Assembly (NCBI GenBank): GCA_025526915.1
Contig: JAHLKH010000120.1
Span: forward strand, 20,156 to 84,155
Origin: Entophlyctis helioformis
Taxonomy: Eukaryota; Chytridiomycota; Chytridiomycetes; Chytridiales; Chytriomycetaceae
Reading direction: 5' to 3'
Length of the DNA stretch: 64,000 nucleotides
This document shows, one piece after another, positions 20,605 through 33,745 of the stretch; the first letter of the stretch is position 1; every line of letters starts with the position of its first letter. Both the position numbers and the translations under genes were made by a program. The notes beneath the pieces are model-generated. The model did no database searches. It was not told the origin of the DNA and saw only the letters and a list, made by a program, of their open reading frames with translations.

Positions 20605-23600
20605 CTACCAGGAGCTTGCACATGCCTATCCCCACCCCCTCTCATCGCCAGACTTGCGTCCGTACCACGCCCAGCAACATCATCACCCGCACCACCACCA
20701 CCACTTCCAGCACCAGTTTCCTGGCCAGCATCCAGACGCCAGCAATAGCATCGTGAACCAGCATCAGCTTCTTGGCTACGCTCGTCTGAACTTGCCTGTC
20801 CTCGATCGCGCAATCGCGCCAACATCTGCATCGCCTGCGCACATTTCAGCTTCGCCAATGACACACTCGTCGCCGCAACCGCCACCAGCTCATGTTCAAG
20901 TCGAGGCTAACCCGCGGGCATCTGCCGGACAGCCGCTTCATCCATCTGCTTCGCCTTGCCCAGGAGGCTCCGAGCTGCAGACTCTGCTAATCGATCCCAG
21001 CAGCCATCGACCATCTGGAGCCGAGGTATCCGCATGTCAATCTGGCCTGTGATAGCAAGCGTCGTAGCTGACTCGTTGGTGCACACGCAGCAATCGCCAT
21101 ACAACAGCTCGGAGAGTCGCATCACCAACCAAACTGGTGGTGCAGAGCACTCTGTTCCCAAGAGTGACCGAGACGAGGTACATCCATCGTTGCACGTGTT
21201 GATCGCATCCTTGCTTGCAATGGGAGAGCCATATCCCATAGATCTGACGCATCGCCACAGCAGTCACACTCGCGGTATCTCCCAAAGGCGTTCACGCCGC
21301 TTCCTTCGCTTGTGCGGCTGGTGGGTTCTGCGGCCACCATGTGCACACGCGCACTTGCAGTGTGCACGTCGCTGACCGTCTGGCGTGTTGCATGCCCTCA
21401 TGCAGACAAACGAGCATCACCCAAACGCAGATTACCATGATCGAAGGAGCTCACACAGCCATCCCTTCGCGTCCGGATCTAGCCCATACGACATGCACCT
21501 GCAGCATCCATCTCATCCTCCACACAATGGAGCCCATATGCCCGTCTACTATGCTCACGCTCACACCCCCTATGGCACATACGAAGGCGATCCATACGCC
21601 GGCCGCGCTGGAGGACCGTGGGCAAATGCGGTGCGTTTTGGTGCATACGCACTGTTTCCCATGTGGCAATCAGCATGCTCACTCTTGGACGTTGTGCTTT
21701 CACAGATGCCTCCCATAGGCTACACGGTCGATCATCACGGCAACAGCTACCCTTCTGCATCGGTTCGTTGTTTGGGCTCCCATCAGCATTGTCGTCCATC
21801 TAACGTGCGTTGTCTGTTGCGTCACTCCAGCATCCTCATATGGCACAACAGTCGCATTACCACTCAGTCGAGTCGTACCATGGACCGCAAGTCACTGCTC
21901 CTCCCCAAGCATTCTACACCTCGGCGAGTCAGCCAGTGAACCACCCGTCGTCAATGGCAGCTCCTGCGCATACCGATTCGTCCGTCTCGAACGCAGCATC
22001 GCAGTCGTCGTCGCGACAGGCACGTGCCCGACTTTGAAGATTCCCTCTGCCTGTGGCTGCCAGCTGTGTCTAATGCTCATCTTGCATCTTGCTCTCTCGG
22101 TCACGGCAGATTGGAGCCAAATCTACTCTGAGACAGACGCAGCTGCATTTTCGGCCCACTCACGGCGGGCAGCCAACGCTTACGCTTGAACGGACACCTG
22201 CATCGTCTTCAGGGCGTATGCCTGTGCAAGGGTTTGCCCAGGAGTACCGGCAGGGATCCGAGCCAGACTCAGGAGCTGGATATGCACCTGCACATGGACA
22301 GTACGCCATGCAGCCGCCATACACGCATCCGCAATCGACACAGGATGCCGAAGCCCTTTTCTACAGACTCTCCCGTTTGCACCTAGCAGCCAATCCACTC
22401 TGCAAGCAGTTCATGCCATGCAGCGATCCAGAAACAAGGCGTTTGGGGTCGACGATTTGGACGAAGACCTTGCGTTTTTCGGCACGCAAAAGCAGCTGGC
22501 TGGATCCACGCCTCTTCAACTGCCAGCGAGGAGCGACCGCGACGATCGTCCATTGGCAGCTGCGCGCCGTTTTCTGTCACCATCGGCGCTGATTGATCTC
22601 TTCTCTGTTTTCCAGTTTTTCGAGGCTTTTGGTGCAGAGCTTCTTGGCATCGATGTCTACAGCACCACCAACACCATCACGTTTGGTGAGTTGTTTTTTA
22701 GCCACCCTGCATGACGACGCTTTGGCACTGCAGCGGATGCATGCTGACTCCGCGCTCCTGTACTCGGATCATCAATGTACAGCCAAGATTGTTGATGCTG
22801 TCCTCGAGCCGGCGTCATCCTTCCAGCTCTTGCTGGACCTGTACTCGCGAGCACTGGTGTTTATCGAGCCGGACGAGGCCCCGAAGGAGCAGATCCTCTT
22901 GCAGTCGTATCTTGCCGAATACGTCCGCGAGCTCATGCCCGATTGCTACAAAGAGCTGAGCGACGTTGAGTTTCCGCAAATATCGCCTGCAACGCACGTG
23001 TCGCTTTTGATGCAGCTCGTGTCATGGGTCACCGAAACGGAGGCGTTCCGACAGCACCTAGCCACCGCCGACGTGGCTATTGCTACCATCAAGAAGCGGC
23101 GCCAGGAACGAAGCGTGCGCTGGCGAGAAGTCCAGACCGAGCTCCACCTCGTTCAAGTGCGCCTGGTAGAGCTGCAAGCCAAGATGGCGTCTGCCCATAG
23201 CCTGGCTGATTCGGCCGCGTCTTCATCGGAAAGCGCTCCTGCCGAATCGCCGAATGCCAACGTGGCTGCTCCTGCCGATGCGGATGCTGTCGTAGAGCGC
23301 GGAACGACGGACGCGGCAAGTCCTTTGCAAAGGCTCTCTGAAGAGCAAAAGGCATTGTCGAAAGAGTACGCGACACAGCAGGCTGCTCGCCATAAACTCC
23401 AGCTTCGACGCGGTGCACTCGAGACGCTTGATTTCGCCGACAAGCGAAAGGCTGCTCTTCTGACCAAGGCACTGCGTGGGCTCGGAGATTGTCTCCTCGG
23501 CGTCGATCGGTTTGGCCGTGCGTACTGGTGGATGATGATTGTGCCAGACCTGCAAAGGGCCGCTTCCGACGGCAAGGCAGGCGGTGAGGATGCTGGCGAA

Positions 23601-25632
23601 GACGCTGGCCAAACCAACTCTGATCAAGCCAAACTCTTGGCAGATGCCGAGCCAGGATCAAGAGATGCCGCACTCGAGTCCAACCAATCAGCATCAAGCA
23701 CCCCAGCACCCGTCTTTGGCGTACTTGTCGAGCACGGCTACTCTGCACACGAAAGAGACGACCCTGCCCTTGCCGAGTCGACAACAGGCTGGTCGTACTT
23801 TGGCAGCCTGGCTGCGTTGTACAGCTTTACCGAGACGCTTTGTGCACGCGGCATTCGCGAGCGAGCACTTCGGACGGCGATTGACCGACAGCTTGGCGAG
23901 CTGAAGCTGCCCTCGACGCTCGAAGGCGAAGCCGTTTTACAAGCAGCAGCAGCAGCCGTGACGGACAGCGGCCAGAGCAGTCACCCAGTCACGCGCGCTA
24001 CTGCTGCCATGACTGCCTTTGAGAAATGGCTGCTGAATGTCACAGGCATCACTCTGCAGGACTCGTCGACTCAAACAGCACCGGTATCAGCAGCAGAAGG
24101 GCAGGACATGAACGTCGCTCCTCTTGCAACCCCGTTCGGCGTGCATTTTGGCCGCATTGTCCAAGATGCATTCATTCAGCTGGCCAAGCTTTGCAAGGTC
24201 GACGCAGACATGTTACGCCGGCTAGACGCGCTGGAGATCCACAGCGTGCTCGATATCCAGCGCGTTCTCGAGCAGATGTGGCAAGACTCGCATCTGGACC
24301 CCCTGACTCTGCAACACAAGAACACCGCGATGCACACGGCCACTCTCTCACGACTGTACGAGTGGTGTGTGGACGTGGCCCAGCAACTCAAGGATGATAT
24401 GGGTGTCTCTTCCGGCCAGCAGGACGACAGTGGCGCGATCGACGCAGACGGACACGAGCAGCGGCTTGGAAACAGCCCTGATGGCGACGGCGGCGCTGGC
24501 CATTCTGGATCCGTCCACCTCCAGGCCAGTGGCGAAGTAGCGGCAGCATCAGCATCAGCAGCATCCGATGCAGAGAGCAGCAGACAGCAGCAGCAACCGC
24601 AACCTGGCGACAGTTTGCAACTTGACGGCCCTGGTGCTGAGGCTCCCGAGATGCACTTCACGACCCGATCTGGACGGCGAGTCGCCAGGCTGCCATCGAC
24701 TTGGACAGAGAATGGCAGCCAGCAGCGCGCAGCAAAGGCTCCAAAGAGTCGGAAAGGCGGTACATCATCTGCAAAGCAAGGCGATGCAGCGCACGACTCC
24801 ACGGGCAGCAGCTCTCAGCAAGCACTGGACACGATGCCGATGGACCTCTCGGCCCAGTCGGTGTCGCTGTCTGACGATGGCGCCAGAGTCGCGCAGCAAG
24901 AAGCAGCTGGTGCTGGCACCAACGGCGGCGGCCGTGTGGAGCACGAGCCCCAGTCCTCCAACAACGTCGCCACGCTCGCTGTGCAAACCTCGAAGCGATC
25001 CCGGCCGTCTAGATCCGCACAGTCAAAGGACCCCTCGACCAAGCGGCGGTTAGCACCTGCACGACACAGGACGTTGATTCTTGATGGCGAGAACGATGAT
25101 GGCAATCCTGGCATTTATAGCGCGGCCTCTCCAGAGCTTGCGTCAGGTCGCGTTCCAGCAGCTGCCACTACTCAGGCGGCGGCAGCAGCAGCAGGTACAT
25201 CGTCGCCGTTGCCAGTCGCTGCACAGTCGGCGGTAATGCCCCTCAAGGCAACGGCAGCAGCAAAGGGCAAGAAGCCGGCAAGGCAGCGCATGTCGCGTGC
25301 GGCCAAACAACGAGATGTTATTTTAATTGATGATACCGAGGGTGATGGTGGCGGTGACGGCGACGGCCAGCGACTGGTGGCCATGGACACCGAGAGTGAC
25401 AGCAATCCCAAACCCGGCTTGGTACGTCATGCAATGGCTCATGTGCAGCCGATCGTTTCTATTTTGGACGGACAACTGACAACGAATGGGTTCAATCAAA
25501 CGCTTGAACGCAACACAGTCTGCCCCACATATCCCAGTTGTACAGGATGCCACACAGAGCGGGAATGCGGAGCGTGCTGGCTTGCCGCCACAATCTCGCA
25601 AGAGCATGCGACTGTCAAGAAAGAGTTCTTGA
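20301..25632 (+). CDS. DDT/WHIM-domain chromatin protein with polyQ N-terminus
   Basis: Probable nuclear partner of an ISWI-type remodeller (BAZ/Acf1-like domain set). A ten-exon model keeps frame: 20301-20348, 20402-21025, 21091-21177, 21406-21630, 21706-21762, 21831-22019, 22110-22300, 22387-22685, 22783-25421 and 25519-25632, about 1490 aa. The N-terminal 470 residues are Gln/His/Pro-rich with a CAG-encoded polyQ tract. The DDT domain begins near residue 540 (SPSALIDLFSVFQFFEAFGA); the WHIM-type motif LGVDRFGRAYWWMM is near 810. The Ser/Ala/Asp-rich tail has SRAAKQRDVILIDDTEG. No PHD or bromodomain was found. The first exon (53-nt intron) is uncertain. The 22020-22109 intron is GC-AG. If the last intron is retained, the stop moves to 25661 and overlaps the chitin synthase CDS. 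Confidence 0.72.
20561..20602 (+). repeat. CAG repeat encoding polyglutamine
   Basis: About fourteen consecutive CAG codons within the DDT/WHIM gene, giving an uninterrupted glutamine tract. Confidence 0.95.
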
Positions 25633-25636
25633 GCGG

Positions 25637-28600
25637 TCACTGGCTCTGCATGCAAATGTAGGCCATGCTTCCAATAAATCGAATGATGGACAGAGCAGCA
25701 ACGCTCCACTGTTGCACAGCCAGTTGCAGTCAGTCTATCGCCAATGGGTCAAGGGCAGGTCGGACCGCCAGGCGGCTCAAGGCAATACACAAGGCGATGG
25801 TAGGTGCCTGCAGCAGCAGCAGCTCACCAGCACAAACGAAAGGAACGGATTGAACGCGTTGACATTCTCAAGGTCCACGCCGATCTTGGACGCAATCTCC
25901 TTTGTCGTGAGTGCCGCGATCAGGAGTGCGTTGGACAGGATCCAGAAGAGAACGACGCGAGTACGGAAAGACTTGAAGTAGTCTTCTTGCGCAATGACAT
26001 TCCGCTTGCGGCGCTCGCGTCTGGCAGCGGCATCATCCGCTGGGTTGGGCCGCAGCACCTTGAGAAAGTAGTTGTAGGTGGCGTCAATGTCCTTTTGGTC
26101 GACAGGCAGATCCACCGTAACGACCTGATCGCCCGTTTCAGTCTTTTTGGTGTGCACGGGAGCAGATGGCTCGGCTGGCTTGTTGTCTCCCTTGGTTCCC
26201 CACGACACGTCATGAAGGTTGCAGACTGGACATTCGGCAGGCGATGCATGCGTTAAAAGTGCGAGCCAAACACAGCACGGCACATGCATTAGACAATGAC
26301 GCCGTGCTGCAGCATTGCTAATGCCAAACAGAGACTCACATGCGTAGACCATAAGGATGTTGACAAATGACGGCAGTAGCAACAGGTACTGGACAAAGGA
26401 CGTCAACTGTCGGTGGAGCCCTGCAGGTCAGATCACACCAACTCCAGCCCGAGAAAGGCAACTCTGAGCAAGCAAGCACGGAGCATGGAAGACAAGGGAA
26501 GAGGTGCACAGCAAGAAGCATGGTGTCTGACCATATGGCGCGGGTCTCCATGGATTGTAGACGCGATAATATAGACGCCATAGGTTGACATGAGCGACAG
26601 CGCCAAGTCTCGAAAGGCTGGCTGGAGCAGAAGCCGCGCTAATGACGGCACGCTTGTCGAGCGTGTGCCGTCCGGATTGAGAGTAGTGGACGACTTGATT
26701 GCGTCTTGGATCGCGACATGGATGGCGTAGCCAGACTTGCAGATGACGGGCGCAAGCTTCAGTACATGGAAGCCGATCAATGCCATGCGCGTCACTTACT
26801 ATATACAGCAATGTGGCCATGATCAGCGCAAAGAGGGCAAAGCAGCCAATGTACAGATACTTTGATCCCTGTGGCCGATTGCCGAGAGACGCAATGAAGA
26901 TCATCACAATGGCAAAGAGGTAAAGCTGTCGGAGGGTGATGAACATGGGAATGCCGACACCAAAGAACGGATCTGTGCGTGCCTCTTGGACGACTGTGCC
27001 GGACAGAAAATCTGGTTTCCATGCCAGCAATCAGTCAGCCGATGTAAGCATGCCGCACATTTCGCGCATCAACAAGAAACTCGCAACGCGGCACGACGCC
27101 AAGAGGCGTTGTGGTGCACCGTTCCAATCCTTACAAAATGTCAGGTAAAAGTTTGCCAATGCAAACCAGTTGAAGATTAGGTTGATCACGTTGTCTGTGA
27201 TTGCATGCCACGCGGATCTCGTCAGCAGCAGTACGTTAAGCGGTGCTCAGTCCACGAAGCTCAAGTACACATACATATGGTTTGCCACAACAAAACAAGC
27301 TTCCGAGGAACACTATGCGCCGAGCGGAAGATTTGATAGAAATGGATAATGGCATGAAGCCCCGCAAAGAAGGATCCGTTCAACCAGCGACGACGCTGAG
27401 CTGCACAGCACAAGGAGTGAAAACGTGGAGGGTACGCGCGTGTGTGCGTGTAAGTATGCTTAGGATGAGCCATAGCTTCGTATCAGTACATGATGCTCAA
27501 CCAAAGGACTACTTACAAATGTACTCTGGCACAGCGTCGGGAACATCCGTTTCGGCTTTGGCTTTCTGTCGGCGGTATAATGTCCCAGATTGAGCATGTC
27601 AGTAGTCCATCTGGATCTGGACACGGAGCGGCTCCGCCGCAATGTGCATGCCATTGCAATCACAAACAGCAAGCATGCATGCGCAAGTGTGGATCGGATG
27701 CCGACTGACTTTGACGTATCGCAAAACCCAGGCTTCGTCGCGCTTTGTAACCAGCTCAAAGCACAGCACGCGATCCTCGGCAAGGTACATGTTGGCCATG
27801 GTCAGGTTCGGGCCGCCGTGCATCTTTTCTCCGATGAAATACTTTTCGAGCGGGCCGACGCCATCGCCACGGTTGAGCAGCGCGCGATAGCGATAGGCAG
27901 AGAAAGCACCCGGGAGCACACTGATGAACCCCAGCACAGACTCGAACGGCTTGTCCAGCATGTTGGACATTTTGTACTCAAAGTTCTGCGCAGCAACGAG
28001 CGGATTGAGCAGTTTGGAGGAGCACGGTCCACACTCGGCGTAGATCTCGCCGCATGCCCCTGCCACATTGGGGTTCAGATCAAACTCTGGTACGCACATC
28101 GCGTCAGTCAGCCACCAGCCATGCAAATCCCCAGACTTGACCAACGGCGCAGCACAAATGCACCTTTCCATAAGAAGTATAGAGAGCGATCGGTTGGTTT
28201 TGTACCCACATCAATGAGCACGCACACGTTGGGGTTGAGGATCCGCCCGAACGCGTTGAAGAACCAGCGGTGGCTGTTGATCTTTTTGGCGTTCTTCTCT
28301 TTGAGACAAAAGAGCACCTGGATCGGGAAGTTGGATGTGTCGCCCTCTGCATCAGTGTACGCGTTCAGCAAGGTCCGTTAGTACCAACTTGGCCAGCCGG
28401 GATGCATGACAGATCATTTCAATGGCACTTGTGACATGCGGCAGTGCATACTTTTGACGTTGAGTTGGCTATCAAACGAGACGCAGGATGTATACTCGAA
28501 AACATGTGCAGTGACCTCTGCAAGCATCAAGGATGTATCAATGGCACGCATGAGTGTGCGTCGGAGAACGTCCAGGCTTGCTGTCAGAAAACCATGCACC

Positions 28601-30112
28601 GATAGCATCAACGCTGTATGAATACCTTCGTCATTGATCGATGTCTTGATCAGACCCTCCTGATACACGCCCAGGACGCCGAGAACAGCCAGCGTCTTTT
28701 GGTGGATCTTGGCGCGTCCGTCCGAAACGATGCACAGCACAATCTTCTTCCAGCCTTCCGGGCCCCAGACAGCCGAATTCTTTTTGCGACACAAGAAGTT
28801 GATGTTGCGGCGGAGGCTCTTCCAGGTCTTGAGAAACAATGTGTCGTCTTCGTTGTACATGGTGACGACAATGAACAGCTCCGTGCTGCGGCCCTCTTCA
28901 GCAGGCCGAAGACTGCCGCGACACACACCGATCATGGTTAGTTTGATCACCACGCCGTGTGTCTGCAGTGTGGATCTCTTACTAGTATCCCCGTTCGTAA
29001 AACTCGTTTGGGTCGCCAACCACTGCCGTGTCTGTGTTTCGAGGGACGAGTGCGCATCGCAGGGTCAGCAAGTCACCGTAAATGTGCAATTGGAGATGCC
29101 ACATACTTACATCGCAGGTGGGAGACTTCTCGAGTGTCCATCCGTCCTGAAGTATAGACTTTTTCAGGAACAGGCACCTCAACCACAAAGTTGCCCGATG
29201 GAGTAAGCGGGATGGTCTTGACGGTCGTGTAGCGAAACAGTGTGGCTCCCATACGCCTTGGAACAAACTGCTGTGCAGGCGGGTAGCTGTACTGCTGAAA
29301 CGCGTCTGCATTGAAGACGGTGTCGGCAGAGAGGTTCAGGTCGTTGCCGTTGTAGCCGTAATCCGTGATCGGAGACCCGTTGAAGCTCAGCTGCTGATCC
29401 GTCTGCATAGTCTGCGGTTGCTGTGGATTGTACGAGTTGTTGTAGAAGCCACCCTAGTGCAGCGTGCATGTTAGGACGGCATGAATGCTTTGTGGATGGC
29501 TGATGGACATACAGGGATTGGTGATTGCTGGCTCGTGTAGGCAAGAGATGACGACAAAACACTTGGCTGCTGCTGCTGTTGATGCTGTGACTGTTGTGAC
29601 TGTTGTGATTGTGCCAGATACGGCTGCAGTATTTGGGGCATCTGTGGAAGTGGCCAGCTGCTCAATCCGCTACTGTTGTTGTTGGTGGTGTTGCTGTTGT
29701 TGGTGGTGTTGCCACCTGCACTCCAGCTCGAAAAGTAGGGCCAGAACGAGGCCGAGACTGAGCCACCCGAACCCGCATTATCGGCGGGCATGGGAATGGA
29801 CGAGTCAGGGACAGGCGCCGGCGATGGCTGGGCTGTGCTGTTGAGCGACGGAGCCGTGAGATTCTGGGCCGGGGGATATTCGTACTGCAGGGTGGGGGAT
29901 GCATCGCTCGTCGAACCCGACGAGCCCGATGCAGCATAGTGGGCGGGCCGAGGGCGGGATGCAGAACGGTGCCGACTGTTTGCTGTGCCACTGCTTCCAG
30001 CCGTGCCGTCCAGACGCTCTGGCGACGACGTCTGCGGAAAGCTTCCGATGAGTGGCTGCTGCTGCTGCTGCTGCTGCTGTGGCGGATGCTGCTGCTGTGG
30101 CGGAGATGACAT
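25637..30112 (-). CDS. Chitin synthase (family 2 glycosyltransferase, class I-III type)
   Basis: Polymerises UDP-GlcNAc into chitin at the plasma membrane. A Gln/Ser/Pro/Asn-rich N-terminus (starting [14 protein letters not shown]) precedes the neck region [20 protein letters not shown]. Then come the catalytic segments [58 protein letters not shown], the acid motif in [16 protein letters not shown] and the QRRRW product-binding motif ([12 protein letters not shown]). Several C-terminal membrane segments and [13 protein letters not shown] follow. Many short introns. I place the stop at 25637-25639: splicing 25828 to 25708 gives [20 protein letters not shown], the expected last membrane helix; reading through would end at 25777. 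The start is only 29 nt after the upstream MCC stop, so it may be misplaced within this low-complexity region. Confidence 0.93.
25673..25678 (+). terminator. poly(A) signal of the DDT/WHIM gene
   Basis: AATAAA 41 nt after the proposed stop, located inside the last exon of the opposing chitin synthase. Confidence 0.5.
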
Positions 30113-30140
30113 GCGTTGTTGTGGACTCGACAAGCATGTA

Positions 30141-30146
30141 TTTATT
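30141..30146 (-). terminator. poly(A) signal overlapping the MCC stop codon
   Basis: On the minus strand the last codons read GAA TAA ATA, so AATAAA overlaps the TAA stop (30142-30144). Cleavage 10-30 nt downstream would fall at or inside the start of the chitin synthase gene. Confidence 0.5.
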
Positions 30147-33100
30147 CGACAAACGTCAAGAGACGCTTGCCGTCGCCAACAAGGTCGCCAGCATTGAACA
30201 GAACTCGCTCAACAACAGCGTCGCGGGGCGACTTGATGACGTGCTGGAGGGAGTGGAAGCAGACAACGGCGTGCAGGTGGGGTCAGCATCGAGTTGGTTC
30301 AGCAGGACAACATCTGCTGTACAGAAGGCCAAAGAGGATTGACGAATGGACGACGTACCTCCATCTTCATCGCCTCGAGAATGACGAGAGGCTGGCCAGC
30401 CTTGACTTCATCGCCGGCCTTGACGAGAACCTGCGAGATCTTGCAAGGCATGGGCGTCAAGACGCTGCCGTGCCCAGCGTCGCTTGCAACTGCGCGGTAG
30501 GCAGGGATCGGAACGTAAACGACGTGCTTGGTGCCGTCAAAGAAGACGTGCATTGCATCGTCACTGGCAGAGTGGACGACGCGCGACTGGATAAAGCGGC
30601 CGCCAATGCGCGCCACAAGCAGCGACGGGTCTGCAGACTCTTGTGCAGCAGAGAGCTCAGCATTGCCAATCTTGTGCACAACACCAGCGTGGTCCTTGAC
30701 CTGCACATCCAAGGGTTTGGACACAGGATGCATGGTAGCGTTGCCAGGTTGCCGTTATTGCACTGGAGCGGCACAAGTGGCATGGATACCAAGATCGCAA
30801 CTTACCTGGACCTGGAACTCTCCTGACGCAAGAAACTCGACCGAGACTTTGACGGGATCCTTGCTGTCGCGAGACTCGAGGAACGCATACTCGCGGGTCG
30901 ACGTGCTGTTCAGACGCAGCCCAGAGAGGCTCGACCAAGGCGACTGCGGCTCGGCCGAAAGAGACGCCGCCAGATCGGCAAGCTTCTTCTTTTCAACGCC
31001 AGCAAGAAACAGTGCCGCCTGCGCAAAGACGAGAGGATCGGTTGCCTGCTTGGGAGGGAACAGATCGGCCTCGTGTCTCTGCCAGCAACAGGCGTTAGAA
31101 GCAGGAGGTGTGGTTGATGTGAGAACGCATTCAAGAGGACTGCCATCGCTGGCATCTGCGCCAATGCTAGCTGCACTGAGCAGCACCAACCTTGATGAAG
31201 CCAGTCTCGACATCAGCGCTAATAAAAGACGGGTGCGAGGCAAGCTTCTTGAGGAACTCGATGTTGGTGTTGGGGCCAACCACCTGAATGGAGGAGATCA
31301 GGGGGGTGAGCCCAGCAGCCCATTTGGGTTGTGCCAATGCACGTGCAATGCAAGTGCCATGGGCGACATACCTCAAACTCGCCAAGCGACTTGCGGAGAA
31401 CACGCAGCGCTTCGGTACGGTCTTCGGCGTGCACGACAAGCTTGGAAATCATGGGGTCGTAGTGTACGCTGACTTCGTCGCCCTGGCGGACACCCGTCTC
31501 GATGCGGACATCGTTGGTCGCGTTCGGCGTGCGCAGATGCACAAGCCGACCCGTGTCAGGCATAAAGTTCTTGTCGGGGTTCTCGGCATAGATACGTGCC
31601 TCAAAGGCATGGCCGTTGATGCGCAGGGAGGCTTGGTCGAGCGGCAGCGAGTGGCCGGCAGCAACGCGAAGCTGCCACTCGACAAGGTCGGTTCCCGTGA
31701 TCATCTCCGTGATGGGGTGCTCAACCTGCGCGATGCCAGCATATGTGAGTGAGCCGATCATTCGCTGTCACCACTCCAGCGTGTCTTGGCTACGTACCTG
31801 AAGGCGAGTGTTCATCTCCATAAAGTAAAACTGGTTCGTGTCCGTGTCCAGAATGAACTCGACGGTTCCGGCACCAACATAGTTGACGGCCTTGGCAGCC
31901 GCTACAGCCTTCTCACCCAGCGACGCGCGCAGCTCGGCAGTGAGGCCAGGCTGCACAGATCCAGTTGGTTACAGAAAAGCGACAAGCCAGGTGGTGCAGA
32001 TGAGCACATGCCCACAGTCTGGTCACAACAGCCATACAACGAAGCCAACGATAATCGCACATACAGCAGGAGCCTCCTCGAGGATCTTTTGGTGACGACG
32101 CTGGACACTGCAGTCACGCTCAAAGAGATACACGGCGTTGCCAAGCTTGTCTGCAAAGACTTGGACCTCGACGTGGCGCGGACGGGTGATGTACTTTTCA
32201 ATCAGAACCTTGTCGTCACCAAACGACTTGATGGCCTCGCGCTTGGCAGACTCGAGCATAAGGTCGAATTCCTGTCATGGAACGACGCGTGTCAACTGCA
32301 CGCTCGAGCAAACAAGGGCACTGGAAACGAGTTCAAGTCCCAGCCATCCAAGGCGACTTACATCGGCCGATTGGACAATGCGCATGCCCTGTATGCCGCA
32401 GATGCGGGTTATGGGGATGGAACCATTGTGTCAGCTAAAGCAGCAAAACCCAGCCATTCTGGCAACCAAGCCGCACCTTGCCACCACCGCCCTTGATCGC
32501 CTTGATCAGAACAGGGTAGCCCATCGCGCTCGCTTCGTTCTTGAGAAAGGCCGGCGACTGGTTCTCTCCGTGGTAGCCAGGCACGACCGGGACGTTGGCA
32601 GCCTGCATGATGTACTTGGACGCACTGGATGCAACGATGCTCGGTCAGTGCACCGCATGACACGAGTACCGACGATGGGGCATTATGCGGTGCACACACC
32701 TCTTGGAGCCCATGTCCACAATCGATTGGGCAGGCGGGCCGATAAACGACAGGCCAGACGCTGCGACAGCCTCGGCAAAGCCGGCGTTTTCAGACAGGAA
32801 ACCGTATCCAGGATGGATTGCCTAGACGCAAATCAGGACACAAGCGCACAGCGATGCACAAAGCAGATGAGTCTCAAGACGCCACTACGCGCATGGGTGC
32901 AGAGAGGGCAGCTTTTGCAGAGATCCTACTTTGCTCTGGCTGATCTTGGCAATGTTGAGGATCTTGTCCATGCGCAGGTAAGACTCGGCAGAGGCAGCAG
33001 GTCCAATGTTGTAGGCTTCGTCGGCCATCTGGACGTGCATGGAGTTGCGATCGGCATCGGAAAAGACGGCGACAGACTTGATACCCAGACGCTTGGCGGT

Positions 33101-33306
33101 CCGCATCACACGGCAGGCGATCTCGCCGCGGTTGGCAATGAGGATCTTGTCAAACAGCGGGGCATGTGTGGCTTTGGGACCGGCCAGCGATGGAGTGGAA
33201 GCATGATCCAAGGGGCCAAGGCACGCATAGTGTCAGTAGGCGTCTGGGCCACTGAGATCTTGGCGAGATCAGGCTGCCAGGTCAGGAGGATGGATGGTGC
33301 GGTCAT
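30142..33306 (-). CDS. MCCC1: Methylcrotonyl-CoA carboxylase biotin-carrying alpha subunit
   Basis: Mitochondrial leucine breakdown enzyme; carboxylates 3-methylcrotonyl-CoA. Biotin carboxylase domain: [107 protein letters not shown]. The middle BT region and the C-terminal biotinyl domain ([11 protein letters not shown], biotin on Lys of AMKM) follow; the last exon reads [20 protein letters not shown] and ends at TAA. BC-BT-BCCP order and the lack of a carboxyltransferase domain fit MCC alpha better than pyruvate or acetyl-CoA carboxylase; propionyl-CoA carboxylase alpha is the main alternative. The first exon is unresolved: the conserved exon is preceded in frame by TGA and has no ATG, and 33306 is the nearest plausible start. 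Confidence 0.88.
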
Positions 33307-33745
33307 GTGAGGGCGAGATTTGGACGGAGGCGTTTGGACAGAGGGCGTAGATGGGCAGGCAGCAGCCAGCAGACGCAGGTGCGGCAAAGGTGTGTGTGTC
33401 TGGCCAGTGGGGCAGTCTGCGCGGCCAGTGCGTCCGGCTCGGTCTGTGCATTATGCGCCGTTTGCAGTGTCTGGCGGCGTGCAAGCGCAAGGCAGCCAAC
33501 CGACCGACCGACCAACCGACCAACCTTGATGGCGCACACTCGAGCGGTTGATGCTCAACCCGGGCACCGCGCGCCGTGCAGCAAAAAATCGCAACATTTC
33601 GGATTTGCAAGGCAAATTCTGGACGACCATCTGTTTGGCCGCAAGATCCCCAGCCAGACCTCCAACCCGCACAGACCACCCGCACAGACCACAACCAGCC
33701 AGACCACCATCCACTGACGACCATCCACTGACGACCACGACGACG
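33307..33745. promoter_or_regulatory. Divergent MCC/HIS1 promoter region
   Basis: About 440 bp between the two start regions. It holds an ACCGACCG/ACCAACCG run near 33499-33522 and a direct repeat (ACCATCCACTGACG twice, about 33706-33735) just before the HIS1 start. No gene seen. Confidence 0.4.

Noticed and set aside
22686..22701. A 16-nt intron in the DDT domain
   Set aside because: A 97-nt intron from the same donor to the CAG at 22782 keeps frame and matches the usual size.
25538..25661. Cysteine-rich tail (CTGCHTERECGACW) on the DDT/WHIM protein
   Set aside because: It arises only if a good GTACGT..CACAG intron is retained; splicing gives a basic tail and avoids overlap with chitin synthase.
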